Below the pieces are notes generated by a model that did no database searches, was not told where the DNA came from, and saw only the letters and a program-made list of their open reading frames with translations. Position numbers and translations under genes: made by a program. Source: CBDFLS01 sp965249185 (GTDB lineage: Bacteria > Chloroflexota > Dehalococcoidia > Lucifugimonadales > Australimonadaceae). Taken from it: a stretch of DNA of 64,000 nucleotides. Below, piece by piece: positions 8,119 to 17,303 of the stretch. Each line of letters opens with the position of its first letter. The first letter of the stretch is position 1. The stretch is taken from positions 310,001-374,000 of the forward strand of contig CBDFLS010000001.1 in NCBI GenBank assembly GCA_965249185.1, given 5' to 3'.

Positions 8119-9387
8119 GTGCAATCGACCGCTCGCTGGGCCCTCATCTCTCTGCTGGGCACGCTGCTGCTCGCCGCCTGTGCCGGGCCCAGTCCCACGC
8201 CCACGGAGGCACCCGCCTTTGCGCTGGAGGTGCTGCTGCCCGGCGAAGCCCCCCAGCTCACCGCCAACGTACGGATGGGCGACCTGCTGGGCGACGGCAG
8301 CCCCCAGGTCTTCATCGCCGAGCCGCTGCGGGGCCAGGTGCTCTGGCTGCACGGCCCCGGCGACCTTGTCGCGCTCAAAGAGGGGCTGCGGCAGCCGGTG
8401 CGGACCCATGTGGCCGACGTGGACGGCGACGGCCATCAGGACCTGCTGGTGGCGGACATCGGCATCTTCTTCCCCGATGATCGCAAGGTGGGCCGCGTCG
8501 TGCTCCTCCGCAACGACGGCGCCCAGCAGTTCGAGCCGGTGGTCCTGCTGGAGAACGTGGGGCGAGTGACCTGCGCCGAGGCTGCGGATCTGGACGGCGA
8601 CGGCGACCTGGATATCGCCGTTTGCGTCTTCGGCGATATCCACGGAAAGCTCGTCTGGATCGAGCAACGCGAGGGCTTCACCTTCGAGGAACACGTTCTC
8701 GATGACCGCCCAGGCGTTATCCACGCCCTGCCCTTCGACGCCGACGGCGACGGTGACCTGGACTTGGCGGTATCCCTGTCCCAGGACTTCGAGGAGGTCC
8801 TCCTCTTCCGCAACCAGGGGGGCGGCGCCTTCTCCAAAGAGGTGCTCTTCCGCGCCCCAGTCAACTACTACGGCATGTCCGGCATCGAGCTGACGGACCT
8901 GGACCGGGACGGCGACACCGATATCCTGGTCACCAACGGCGATCTCTTCGATGGCGACTTCCCGGAGGGGACCGACCCCTACGAGCTCTACGGGGTCGCC
9001 TGGCTGGAGAACGACGGCTTGGGAACGTTCACCTACCGCGATGTGGCCCGCCACTGGGGCGCCTACGCGGTGCGCGCGCTCGACGTCGACGGCGATGCGG
9101 ACCTGGACCTGGTGCTCTCCAGCTTACAGATTCCGGCCCTCTTCCCCGACGCTCCGGTGAAGGGCCTGGTCTGGTTGGAGAACGACGGCGCCCAGAACTT
9201 CACCGTCCACACAGTCCAGGTCGGCGTGGCCTCCGCCATGCTCACTATCGAGGTGGGCGACATCGACAACGACGGCCTGCCGGAGATACTGGGCGGCGTC
9301 TACGAGGATACCGTGACCGACAGTCCGGGCCCCCGGCTGGCGGTGATCAGCATTCCCAGAGACAGCGTCCACGCCGGCGAACCTTAG
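8119..9387 (+). CDS. FG-GAP/VCBS-repeat lipoprotein
   Basis: 422 residues from a GTG start preceded by GAGGAAG. A lipoprotein signal peptide with lipobox LLAAC (Cys21) is followed by a Pro/Thr linker and a beta-propeller of FG-GAP repeats. Calcium-binding loops of the DxDxDGxxD type occur near residues 97 (DVDGDGHQD), 155 (DLDGDGDLD), 206 (DADGDGDLD), 258 (DLDRDGDTD), 320 (DVDGDADLD) and 379 (DIDNDGLPE). It is probably an extracytoplasmic protein anchored to the membrane. The ligand is unknown. It stands between the ribosomal operon terminator and radC. Confidence 0.88.
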   Translation: MQSTARWALISLLGTLLLAACAGPSPTPTEAPAFALEVLLPGEAPQLTANVRMGDLLGDGSPQVFIAEPLRGQVLWLHGPGDLVALKEGLRQPVRTHVADVDGDGHQDLLVADIGIFFPDDRKVGRVVLLRNDGAQQFEPVVLLENVGRVTCAEAADLDGDGDLDIAVCVFGDIHGKLVWIEQREGFTFEEHVLDDRPGVIHALPFDADGDGDLDLAVSLSQDFEEVLLFRNQGGGAFSKEVLFRAPVNYYGMSGIELTDLDRDGDTDILVTNGDLFDGDFPEGTDPYELYGVAWLENDGLGTFTYRDVARHWGAYAVRALDVDGDADLDLVLSSLQIPALFPDAPVKGLVWLENDGAQNFTVHTVQVGVASAMLTIEVGDIDNDGLPEILGGVYEDTVTDSPGPRLAVISIPRDSVHAGEP

Positions 9388-9424
9388 TCTTTGCTAACGG
9401 CCGCCACGATACCCAGGAGGAGCC

Positions 9425-10144
9425 ATGGAGCAGCGAAGGCGCACGGTGAGGGAGGTGGAGTACCGCCCCATGATGCGCGACTTGCCCTCGGGCGAGCGGC
9501 CCCGGGAGCGGCTCCGCGACCGCGGCCCCGGATCGCTGAGCAATGCGGAACTGCTGGCCATCCTGCTGCGGACGGGCACCGCGGGCGAAAACGTGGTGGA
9601 CTTGGCGGCACGGCTGCTCTCCCATTTCCAGGGGCTTGATGGCCTGGCCCAGGCGAGCCACCAGGAGCTGTGCGGCGTGCATGGCCTGGGCGAAGCCAAG
9701 GCCGCGCAGCTTCAGGCCGCCCTAGAGCTGGGCGTACGTCTCCCAGCGGCGCGCCGGCCGGAGCGGCCCTCGGTACGCTCGCCCCAAGACGTGGCGGACC
9801 TGCTCATGGCCGAGATGTCGCTGCTGGAGCAGGAGCACTTCCGCGTGGTGGTGCTGAACACCAAGAACCAGGTCATGGCCACGCCCGAGGTGTACAAGGG
9901 CAGCGTCAACGCCACCAGCATCCGGACGGCGGAGGTCTTCCGGGAGGCCGTGCGCCAGAACTGTCCCGCCATCATCGTGGTGCACAACCACCCCTCCGGC
10001 GACCCGGCACCCAGCGACGAGGACGTGGCGGTGACCCGCGAGCTGGTGGCAGCGGGCGAGCAGCTCGACATCGACCTGCTGGACCACGTCGTCATCGGCA
10101 GGCACGCCTTCGTGAGCCTCAAGGAGAAGGGACTGGGGTTCTGA
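9425..10144 (+). CDS. radC: RadC-family JAB/MPN-domain protein
   Basis: 239 residues. An N-terminal helix-hairpin-helix region (SNAELLAILLRTG ... GVHGLGEAKAAQLQAALELG, ~40-100) precedes the MPN/JAB domain. The metal-binding motif HNHPSGDPAPSDED (~186-199) carries the His, His and Asp ligands, and the conserved Glu lies in EQEHFRV. Despite the historic name, a role in DNA repair is unproven; the family is regarded as a metal-dependent nuclease or protease-like. The start has a strong GGAGGAG site. A terminator lies directly after the stop. Confidence 0.93.
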   Translation: MEQRRRTVREVEYRPMMRDLPSGERPRERLRDRGPGSLSNAELLAILLRTGTAGENVVDLAARLLSHFQGLDGLAQASHQELCGVHGLGEAKAAQLQAALELGVRLPAARRPERPSVRSPQDVADLLMAEMSLLEQEHFRVVVLNTKNQVMATPEVYKGSVNATSIRTAEVFREAVRQNCPAIIVVHNHPSGDPAPSDEDVAVTRELVAAGEQLDIDLLDHVVIGRHAFVSLKEKGLGF

Positions 10145-10158
10145 GGGATAGGGATGTG

Positions 10159-10183
10159 GGCCCATGCCGCCCTGGGCCTTTTT
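10159..10183 (+). terminator. Rho-independent terminator after radC, nested in a larger palindrome
   Basis: GGCCCA-N8-TGGGCC followed by TTTTT, 15 bases after the radC stop. A second arrangement exists: TGGGCCCATG pairs with CATGGGCCC near 10192-10203, enclosing a CTGGGC/GCCCAG hairpin. The two foldings exclude each other. Confidence 0.75.
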
Positions 10184-10390
10184 GCCCAGCGCATCATGGG
10201 CCCGGCGGCTCTCCCACCTAGCCAGCGGTGCTGCAAAACTGCTCGCGCGGGGCACCCGCGTTAGCCAAACGTCTCGAAGACCGGCCCAAACACACCCGCG
10301 CCGGCAGAGGGCGTTCGCGTGGGCGCAGGCTATACTAACGAGCGCTCTAGGAACCGGACCCAGCACGGGCCGCCCCGACCGGAGGACTCT

Positions 10391-11086
10391 ATGGCCAACA
10401 GCGACATCATCGCCGCCACGGGAATCCACAAGACCTACGACACGGGAAGGCTGGAGGTCCACGCGCTGCGGGGCGTGGACCTTACCGTCTCCCGGGGCGA
10501 GATGGTGGCCATCATGGGCCCCAGCGGCTGTGGGAAGACGACGCTGCTCAACTGCTTCTCGGGGCTGGACGACATCGACTCCGGCGAGGTGCTCATCGAC
10601 GGCGTGGTGCTCCACAACCTTCCCGACGACGAGCGCACCGACTACCGGGCCCGCCGAATGGGGTTCGTCTTTCAGCTCTACAACCTGCTCCCGGTGCTGA
10701 ACGCCGTCGAGAACGTGGAGCTGCCGCTGCTCGTCTCGGGGGTGAGCGCCGCGGTGTCCCGCACGCAGGCCATGGAGGCGCTGGACGTGGTGGGGCTCAG
10801 CGATAGGGCGCAGCACCTACCGGGCGAGCTCTCCGGAGGCCAGCGCCAGCGCGTGACCATCGCCCGAGCGCTCGTGAACCGGCCCGCCATCGTGTGGGCC
10901 GACGAGCCCACCGGCGACCTGGACAGCGAGACCGCCGAACAGATTATGGACCTGATGGTGGAGCTGAACCGGTCCGACCGCCAGACCTTTGTGTTGGTCA
11001 CCCACTCTCGCGAGGTGGGCGAGCGCGCTCATCGCATCGTGCGGATGCGGGACGGGCAGATCGTAGACCACGGAAGGGGTGCGTAA
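10391..11086 (+). CDS. ABC transporter ATP-binding protein (MacB/LolD type)
   Basis: 231 residues from an ATG preceded by GGAGGA. Walker A GPSGCGKTT (~43-51), Q-loop in FVFQLYNLLPVL, signature LSGGQRQR (~147-154), Walker B AIVWADEPTGDLD and H-loop LVTHS (~202) are all intact. The FQLYNLLPVLNAVENVELPL pattern is that of the LolD/MacB/FtsE group, which works with FtsX-type permeases. It is followed after 54 bases by a giant FtsX permease and is therefore the ATPase of a mechanotransmission-type ABC system. Substrate unknown. Confidence 0.93.
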   Translation: MANSDIIAATGIHKTYDTGRLEVHALRGVDLTVSRGEMVAIMGPSGCGKTTLLNCFSGLDDIDSGEVLIDGVVLHNLPDDERTDYRARRMGFVFQLYNLLPVLNAVENVELPLLVSGVSAAVSRTQAMEALDVVGLSDRAQHLPGELSGGQRQRVTIARALVNRPAIVWADEPTGDLDSETAEQIMDLMVELNRSDRQTFVLVTHSREVGERAHRIVRMRDGQIVDHGRGA

Positions 11087-11140
11087 GCCCACCCCTAAGC
11101 CGGCCGGAAGGGCGGGTAAAGAGGGCGGATAAAGGGAGCG

Positions 11141-14100
11141 ATGGAAGAGATTTTCGGCCTCTCCATGGACGTGCTGATGTGGGGCCTCCTGGCTATCTTC
11201 CTGGTGGCCATGACCACGATCGTCTTCCTGGCATGGCGCAACCGGATCATGCTGAAGCTGGGCCTGCGCAACATACCCCGCCGCAAGACTCAGACCGTCC
11301 TCAGCATCATCGGCGTGATGCTCAGCACCGTCATTACCTCCGCCGCCTTCGGCACCGGCGACACGCTCAGCTTCTCTATCCGCAAGGAGGTGCTGGAGTC
11401 GTTGCGGAACATCGATGAGGTGGTCGTCGCGAGCCGGGCCACCGCCGACGACAGCTTCGGCAGCACCCCGTACATTCCCTTCGAACGGTTCCAAGCTATC
11501 GAGCGGGAGCTCGAGGGCCTGGACAGCATCGACGGGCTGACCCCGCAACTCGGCGAGGCCGCGCCCACCGTGGACCTCAGGACCTCCCTCAGCGCCGGGC
11601 GCATGCACGTGGTCGGCATTCCGCCGGACCGTCTGGAAGGCTTCGGCGCCTTCACCCTCGTCTCGGGTGGAGAGGCGCCGCTGGAGGCGCTGGCCAGCGA
11701 TGAGGCGTACATCAACGACAAGGCCGCCGATGAGATGGAGGCCACTGTGGGAGATGAGCTTCAGGTGTTCGCCGGGGATAGGCAGGTCTCCTTCAAGTTG
11801 AAGGGGGTGGTCCGCCGAGGAGGACTCGCCGGCGACGGCCCAACCCTGATCCTACCGCTGGAACGCGCCCAGGCCCTCTTCAATAGGCAAGGGCAGGTCA
11901 ACGCCATCATCGTCTCCAACCGTGGCGATGACCTGCGAGGGGCCGACCTGAGCGAAGAGGTCACCCCCCACCTCCGCGTGCTCTTCACCGACAGGTCGGT
12001 GGCATCCCAGCTCAAGGGGCTGCTCGGCCGGGAGCCGGTGCTTGCCGTGCTGGAGGAGCGCCAGAAGACGCTGGGCGGCAACCTCGAGCTGGACTTGGGG
12101 CAGCTCCGCCACGAGCTGGCGGGGGAGACGGTGAGCGACGAGCTGGTCAGTCTGCTGGCGGACGAGGAGGTCTCCTCAGAGGTCCTGGACGTCCTCGGCC
12201 AGGACGAACTGCGGGATGTGGAGCGGGAGGTCAGCACGCTCTTCAACGAGCTGGCGGAGTTCCGCGTGTTCGACGTGAAACGGGACTTCCTGAACACGGC
12301 GGACGAAGTGGGGAGCATCGTGGTCACGTTCTTCCTGGTGATGAGCATGTTCTCCATCGCCGTGGGGGTGCTGCTGATCTTCCTGATCTTCGTCATGCTG
12401 GCGGCGGCGCGCCGGTCGGAGATGGGCATGGCCCGGGCCGTGGGCGCCCAGCGCAGCCACCTGGTGCTCATGTTCGTCTTCGAGGGCACGGCCTACGCGC
12501 TGGTATCGGCGGCCGTCGGCGTGGTGCTGGGCCTGGCCATCAGCACCGGGATGGTGGTGGTCCTCAACCAGATCGTCTCCAGCTTCGACGAGGCGTTCAA
12601 GTTCACCGTCCACTTCGAGCCCCGCAGCGCCATCGTGGCCTACTGCCTGGGGATGATCATCACCTTCGCCACCGTGGCGGTCTCCTCCTACCGGGTGAGC
12701 CGCCTGAACATCGTGGCGGCCGTGCGCGGACTGCCTGCTCCCATCACCGTGTCCACCACCACGTTGCGGCAGCTCGTGGCCATCCCGGGGCGTGCCGCGA
12801 TTCGGCCCTTCCTCCTCGCCGGGCGGACCGCCCGCGCCCATTTCACCAATCACCCGCAGCGGGCCCGTGGGTACTTGCGGCAGATGGCGTGGGCCATCGC
12901 CTCCCTCCCTTTCATCGTTGTGCAAACCCTCTACCGCGTCTTCTGGCGGTTCTTCATGCAGGGGTGGCTGGCCTTCCTGCTGGGCCTGTTGCTGACCTCC
13001 GGGACCGACCGTGTATCGCTCCTCGGCGGTGGCGTCTCCCTAATGGCCCTGGGGATTGGACTCACTATCCGGCTCGTGCTCACTCGTGCCCGCGTGCGCC
13101 CAGACATACGCGACCGCATCGCCTACACCTTCACCGGCGTGATGATCCTGGTCTTCTGGACGCTGCCCGTAAGCTTCGTCGAGGGGATCGTTGGGAAGCT
13201 CCAGGGCGATATCGACGTAATGTTCGTCTCCGGCATAGCCATGGTCGCGGCCGCGGTATGGGTGATCATGTATAACACCGACCTCCTCTTGCGCGCGATG
13301 AGCCGGCTCACGGGCCGGTTTGGCAAGCTGCGGCCCGTTCTCGTGACAGCGGTGGCCTACCCGCTGAGCGCCAAGTTCCGCACGGGACTCATCCTGGCCA
13401 TGTTCTCCCTCGTCATCTTTACCCTCGTGGTCATTTCGGTCATCTCCGCGAGCTTCAGCACCCAGTTGTCCGATACCGAGGCGTTCACGGGAGGGTGGGA
13501 TATAGAGGGCTCGGTGAGCTTCAATACCCCTATTCAGCGGATCGACGCGGAGATCGCCAACGCGCCAGACCTGCGCGCCGAGGACTTTCTGGCCATCGGC
13601 GGATATACCTATGTGGGCGTCCAGTGGCGGCAGCTGGGAACGGAGACCCAGCGGTGGCGCGGCACCGGCTTGCAAGCCAGCAACGATGGCTATCTGGACG
13701 CCGCCCGCTATAAGTTCAAGCTCATCGCCAACGGCTACGGCACCACCGCCGACGAGGTGTGGCAGGCGCTGAAAGCCGATCCCACGCTGGCGGTGCTGGC
13801 GGGCTCCGTTATCGCCACCCGGCCGGAATCCGGCGACACCTGGCGGGACTTCTACGACCTCGAAGGCCTCTACTACGACAGCGAGGAGATGTCTCCCACG
13901 CAGTTCGAGGCCCGTGAGCCGAACTCCGGCACCATCATCCAGCTCACGGCCATCGGCGTGCTGGACCGAAGCCACGAGTCCGCCACGCCCGTCATCGTCT
14001 CCCTGGCCACGGTGGACAACGCGGCGCCCTTCCCGGTGCCCATCACCACCTATCGGTTCAGGGTGGCCGAGGGCGTTGACATGAAGCAGGCGGCCAGGAG

Positions 14101-14590
14101 TTTGGAGGCCTCCTTCCTAGAGCACGGAATGGAGACGGAGGTGCTGGAAGAGCTGGCCGCTAGGGAGCAGGCGGCCGGCAGGTCGTTCATCAATCTCTTC
14201 ACCGGCTTCATGGGCCTGGGCCTCTTCGTCGGGATCGCGGCGCTGGGCGTGGTGAGCACCCGGGCCGTGGTGGAGCGGCGACAGCAGATCGGCGTGCTGC
14301 GGGCCATCGGCTACCGGCGGGGCATGGTGCAGCTCAGCTTCCTGCTGGAGTCCTCCTTCGTGGCGCTGCTGGGCGCTATCATCGGCGTGGTCCTGGGCAT
14401 TGTGCTGGGCTGGAACGCCGTGGCGGACATCCAGGACGACGAGGGCATCGACAGCATCCGCTTCAGCGTTCCTTGGCTCCAGATCGCCGTTATCCTCGTC
14501 GCAACGTACGTGTTCTCTCTGCTGGCCACATTCTTCCCCGCTCGTCAGGCCTCCCGGATCTACCCCGCCGAGGCCCTGCGCTACGAGTAA
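11141..14590 (+). CDS. Giant FtsX/MacB-type ABC permease
   Basis: 1149 residues, much longer than an ordinary FtsX permease. TM1 (~10-31) and TM2 (~52-70) are followed by a long extracytoplasmic MacB-like domain (~72-388), then a first FtsX membrane domain from ~390 with the RSEMGMARAVGAQRSHLVLM motif. An extra hydrophobic block (~575-720, four or five spans) and another span at ~747-770 precede a second extracytoplasmic domain. The last FtsX domain (~1016-1130) carries RRQQIGVLRAIGYRRGMVQ. It is thus two FtsX units with an inserted membrane module. The start has AAGGGAG. It pairs with the ATPase upstream. Confidence 0.9.
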   Translation: MEEIFGLSMDVLMWGLLAIFLVAMTTIVFLAWRNRIMLKLGLRNIPRRKTQTVLSIIGVMLSTVITSAAFGTGDTLSFSIRKEVLESLRNIDEVVVASRATADDSFGSTPYIPFERFQAIERELEGLDSIDGLTPQLGEAAPTVDLRTSLSAGRMHVVGIPPDRLEGFGAFTLVSGGEAPLEALASDEAYINDKAADEMEATVGDELQVFAGDRQVSFKLKGVVRRGGLAGDGPTLILPLERAQALFNRQGQVNAIIVSNRGDDLRGADLSEEVTPHLRVLFTDRSVASQLKGLLGREPVLAVLEERQKTLGGNLELDLGQLRHELAGETVSDELVSLLADEEVSSEVLDVLGQDELRDVEREVSTLFNELAEFRVFDVKRDFLNTADEVGSIVVTFFLVMSMFSIAVGVLLIFLIFVMLAAARRSEMGMARAVGAQRSHLVLMFVFEGTAYALVSAAVGVVLGLAISTGMVVVLNQIVSSFDEAFKFTVHFEPRSAIVAYCLGMIITFATVAVSSYRVSRLNIVAAVRGLPAPITVSTTTLRQLVAIPGRAAIRPFLLAGRTARAHFTNHPQRARGYLRQMAWAIASLPFIVVQTLYRVFWRFFMQGWLAFLLGLLLTSGTDRVSLLGGGVSLMALGIGLTIRLVLTRARVRPDIRDRIAYTFTGVMILVFWTLPVSFVEGIVGKLQGDIDVMFVSGIAMVAAAVWVIMYNTDLLLRAMSRLTGRFGKLRPVLVTAVAYPLSAKFRTGLILAMFSLVIFTLVVISVISASFSTQLSDTEAFTGGWDIEGSVSFNTPIQRIDAEIANAPDLRAEDFLAIGGYTYVGVQWRQLGTETQRWRGTGLQASNDGYLDAARYKFKLIANGYGTTADEVWQALKADPTLAVLAGSVIATRPESGDTWRDFYDLEGLYYDSEEMSPTQFEAREPNSGTIIQLTAIGVLDRSHESATPVIVSLATVDNAAPFPVPITTYRFRVAEGVDMKQAARSLEASFLEHGMETEVLEELAAREQAAGRSFINLFTGFMGLGLFVGIAALGVVSTRAVVERRQQIGVLRAIGYRRGMVQLSFLLESSFVALLGAIIGVVLGIVLGWNAVADIQDDEGIDSIRFSVPWLQIAVILVATYVFSLLATFFPARQASRIYPAEALRYE

Positions 14591-14618
14591 CGCTCCCTTC
14601 ACCAACCGGCGAAATCGC

Positions 14619-14645
14619 AGAGAGCCCGCCTCAGGCGGGCTCTCT
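14619..14645 (+). terminator. Terminator hairpin after the FtsX permease
   Basis: A perfect 12-bp stem, AGAGAGCCCGCC with GGCGGGCTCTCT, around a TCA loop, 28 bases after the stop. The T tract is short. It ends the ABC-FtsX transcript before the MMPL gene. Confidence 0.8.
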
Positions 14646-14754
14646 GCTCGACCGGGTCCAAGCCTCCGGCCTTCTTCAAGCTACGGGCATGGCGCGGGTG
14701 CGCCGCACGCCTGGAAGCCACCCAAGTATGGATGCAAGTCGGACACCGGAGGTA

Positions 14755-14782
14755 TTGTGAAATTATTTGCTTTTCGTAAAAT
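14755..14782 (+). promoter_or_regulatory. Promoter of the MMPL gene
   Basis: TTGTGA and TAAAAT with a 16-base A+T-rich spacer, about 37 bases before the MMPL ATG. The local A+T richness stands out from the surroundings. Confidence 0.55.
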
Positions 14783-14818
14783 GGTCTGGTGAATCCAATC
14801 TTGCCCTAGGAGCACATC

Positions 14819-17056
14819 ATGCTCTCCAATCTCTCCACCCGGTCCCTGGCGCTCAGTAGCGCACGCAGGCCCAAGACCACCATCCTGGTGTGGGTCCTGG
14901 CCCTGGCCATTGCAATCGGCCTGGTCGCCAGCCTTTTAAGCGGTGCCCTGACCACGTCGTTCACCTTCACCAACACACCCGAGGCACAGCGAGGCGCCGA
15001 TCTTATCGAGATGCTGCGTGCCGAGCCTGTCAGCACCAACGAGGTGGTCATCGTCCAGTCGGAGACGCTCACGGTGGATGACCCCGCCTTCGAGCAGTTC
15101 GTGCAGGAGGTCCATGGGGAGCTTGTGGCCCTGGGGTCCGGGATCATCAGGCAGGACACGCTGATCAACTACTTCGACACCAGGGCGCCCTTCCTGGTCT
15201 CCGCCGACCGCGGCACTACGATCATCCCTTTCATCATGGCCGGTGACTTCGACGATGCCACCACAAACATCGCCGACGTGATTAAAGTCGTCGAAGAGGC
15301 GAGCGGTACCAGCGAGTTCAGAGTCCTGGTCACCGGGCAGGCCACCGTGGGCGAGGACTTCAAGAATCTCTCCCAGGAGGGACTGGAGAAGGGTGAGACC
15401 TTCGGCATTCCCATGGCGCTGATCATCCTCGTGTTGGTGTTCGGCGCGGTCGTGGCGGCATTGGTGCCACTCCTTCTGGCCATCGTCTCCATCTTCGTCG
15501 CGCTGGGAGCCGCCGCCGTGGTCGGCCAGGTCTTCGCGCTCTCCTTCTTCGTCACCAACATCATCTTCATGATCGGTCTCGCCGTGGGCATCGACTACTC
15601 GCTTTTCGTCGTCGCGCGCTACCGGGAGGAACGGGCCAAGGGCCGGGAGAAGCTCGAAGCCATAGAGAAGGCGGGGGAAACGGCCACCCGCGCCGTGTTC
15701 TTCAGCGGCATGACCGTGGTCCTCGGCCTCATCGGCATGCTGCTGGTGCCCTTCAACGTTTTCGTCGGCCTCGGCATCGGCGCCATTCTGGTCGTCATCG
15801 CCGCCGTCATGGGGGCCATGGCCCTCCTGCCCGCCATCCTCAGCCTTCTGGGCGACAGTGTGAACAGGCTCTCCATCCCGCTGGTCGGCCGTATCCAAGG
15901 GCGGTTCGACGAGCAGCGGCCGGGGGGCTTCTGGGACCGGGTCTCCCACGGGGTCATGCGGCAGCCTCTCGTCAGTCTCGCCCTGGGTGGAGGGCTGCTC
16001 ATCGCCGCCGCCATTCCGGTATTGGACCTCTCAACCGGCTTCGCCGGCATCAGCACCCTGCCCGACGACATCGAGTCCAAGCAGGGATTCCTGATCCTCG
16101 ACGAGAAGTTCTCGGCGGGCAACGTCACGCCCGCGCAGATAGTCATCGAAGGGGATATCGACTCACAGGCGGTCCAGAATGGAATCGGTTCGCTCAAGGA
16201 TGCCCTGGCGGCGGACTCCGCCGGCGCCTTTGGCAACCCGCTCCCCCTGGAGGTGAATGCCGCCCGAAACATAGCCCTGCTCGGGGTGCCGGTGGCAGGC
16301 GACTCCGCCGAGCCGCCCGCCCAGGACGCCATCAGGCGGCTCCGCGACAGGTATGTGCCCGATGCCTTCGGGGGCACCGCGGCCCAGGTCTACGTCACGG
16401 GCGAGACCGCGTATAACATGGACTTCCTCGACGCGTCCAATAACGCGGCCTTCTACGTCTTCCCCTTCGTCCTCGGCATGAGCTTCCTCCTGCTGATGCT
16501 CGTCTTCCGCTCCCTCGTCATCCCGATAAAGGCCATCATCTTGAACCTTCTCTCCGTTGGAGCGACCTACGGGATTATGGTGCTGGTCTTCATCAAGGGG
16601 GTCGGCGCGGAGCTGGTCGGCTTCGAGCAATTCCGTATCATCGAGGCCTGGATTCCGCTCTTCCTCTTCGTCATTCTCTTCGGCCTCTCCATGGACTATC
16701 ACGTCTTCCTGCTGAGCCGCATCAGGGAGCGTTTCGACCAGACCGGAGACAACCCCGGCTCGATAGCCTTCGGCATCCGCTCCACGGGCCGCCTCATCAC
16801 GGGCGCGGCGCTCATCATGGTCGCCGTGTTCTGGTCCTTCGCCGCCGTCGACATCGTCGGCCTGCAGCAGATGGGCTTCGGCCTGGGACTGGCCATCCTC
16901 CTCGACGCCACCATCGTCCGGATGGTCCTGGTGCCGTCGAGCATGAAGCTGCTGGGCAGGTGGAACTGGTACTTGCCGTCGTGGCTCGGCTGGATCCCCG
17001 ACCTGCGCGTGGAGGTGCAGCAGGCCCCCACCCCGGCGAGCGGGGACGGAGCATAG
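14819..17056 (+). CDS. MMPL-family (RND superfamily) transporter
   Basis: 745 residues, standard for the MMPL family. Two repeats each contain an N-terminal span, a large extracytoplasmic domain and a bundle of spans. The conserved MMPL motifs are visible: GIDYSLFVVARYREE in the first half and GLSMDYHVFLLSRIRERF in the second. The Asp/Tyr pairs belong to the proton relay of this family. MMPL proteins export lipids or hydrophobic compounds by proton antiport. The start is preceded by AGGAG. It has its own promoter but follows the ABC-FtsX pair, so all three may belong to envelope export. Confidence 0.93.
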   Translation: MLSNLSTRSLALSSARRPKTTILVWVLALAIAIGLVASLLSGALTTSFTFTNTPEAQRGADLIEMLRAEPVSTNEVVIVQSETLTVDDPAFEQFVQEVHGELVALGSGIIRQDTLINYFDTRAPFLVSADRGTTIIPFIMAGDFDDATTNIADVIKVVEEASGTSEFRVLVTGQATVGEDFKNLSQEGLEKGETFGIPMALIILVLVFGAVVAALVPLLLAIVSIFVALGAAAVVGQVFALSFFVTNIIFMIGLAVGIDYSLFVVARYREERAKGREKLEAIEKAGETATRAVFFSGMTVVLGLIGMLLVPFNVFVGLGIGAILVVIAAVMGAMALLPAILSLLGDSVNRLSIPLVGRIQGRFDEQRPGGFWDRVSHGVMRQPLVSLALGGGLLIAAAIPVLDLSTGFAGISTLPDDIESKQGFLILDEKFSAGNVTPAQIVIEGDIDSQAVQNGIGSLKDALAADSAGAFGNPLPLEVNAARNIALLGVPVAGDSAEPPAQDAIRRLRDRYVPDAFGGTAAQVYVTGETAYNMDFLDASNNAAFYVFPFVLGMSFLLLMLVFRSLVIPIKAIILNLLSVGATYGIMVLVFIKGVGAELVGFEQFRIIEAWIPLFLFVILFGLSMDYHVFLLSRIRERFDQTGDNPGSIAFGIRSTGRLITGAALIMVAVFWSFAAVDIVGLQQMGFGLGLAILLDATIVRMVLVPSSMKLLGRWNWYLPSWLGWIPDLRVEVQQAPTPASGDGA

Positions 17057-17090
17057 CAGCCCGGCCCGACAGAGAGCGTTCACAACAGCA

Positions 17091-17134
17091 ACAGGAGCGG
17101 CGCGTCAGGGAGGCCTCTGCTTCGCCGCTCCTGT
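17091..17134 (+). terminator. Terminator-like hairpin after the MMPL gene
   Basis: ACAGGAGCGGCG pairs with CGCCGCTCCTGT (12 bp) around a 20-base loop. No T tract follows. It lies 35 bases after the MMPL stop. Confidence 0.6.
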
Positions 17135-17303
17135 CGTATCGCCGTGGCAACATCTATTCGTCTCTGGGCGGCGGCATCCCCTTTCCCATACCCCCAATGA
17201 CCGCTCCCGCCCTGGAGCGGGGCGCTTTCCTCCGACCGCCAACTCAGGTATCTTGGGGGCCACCGCCAGGACAATGAGCCCTCACCGCGTATTGGAGGCC
17301 GCC

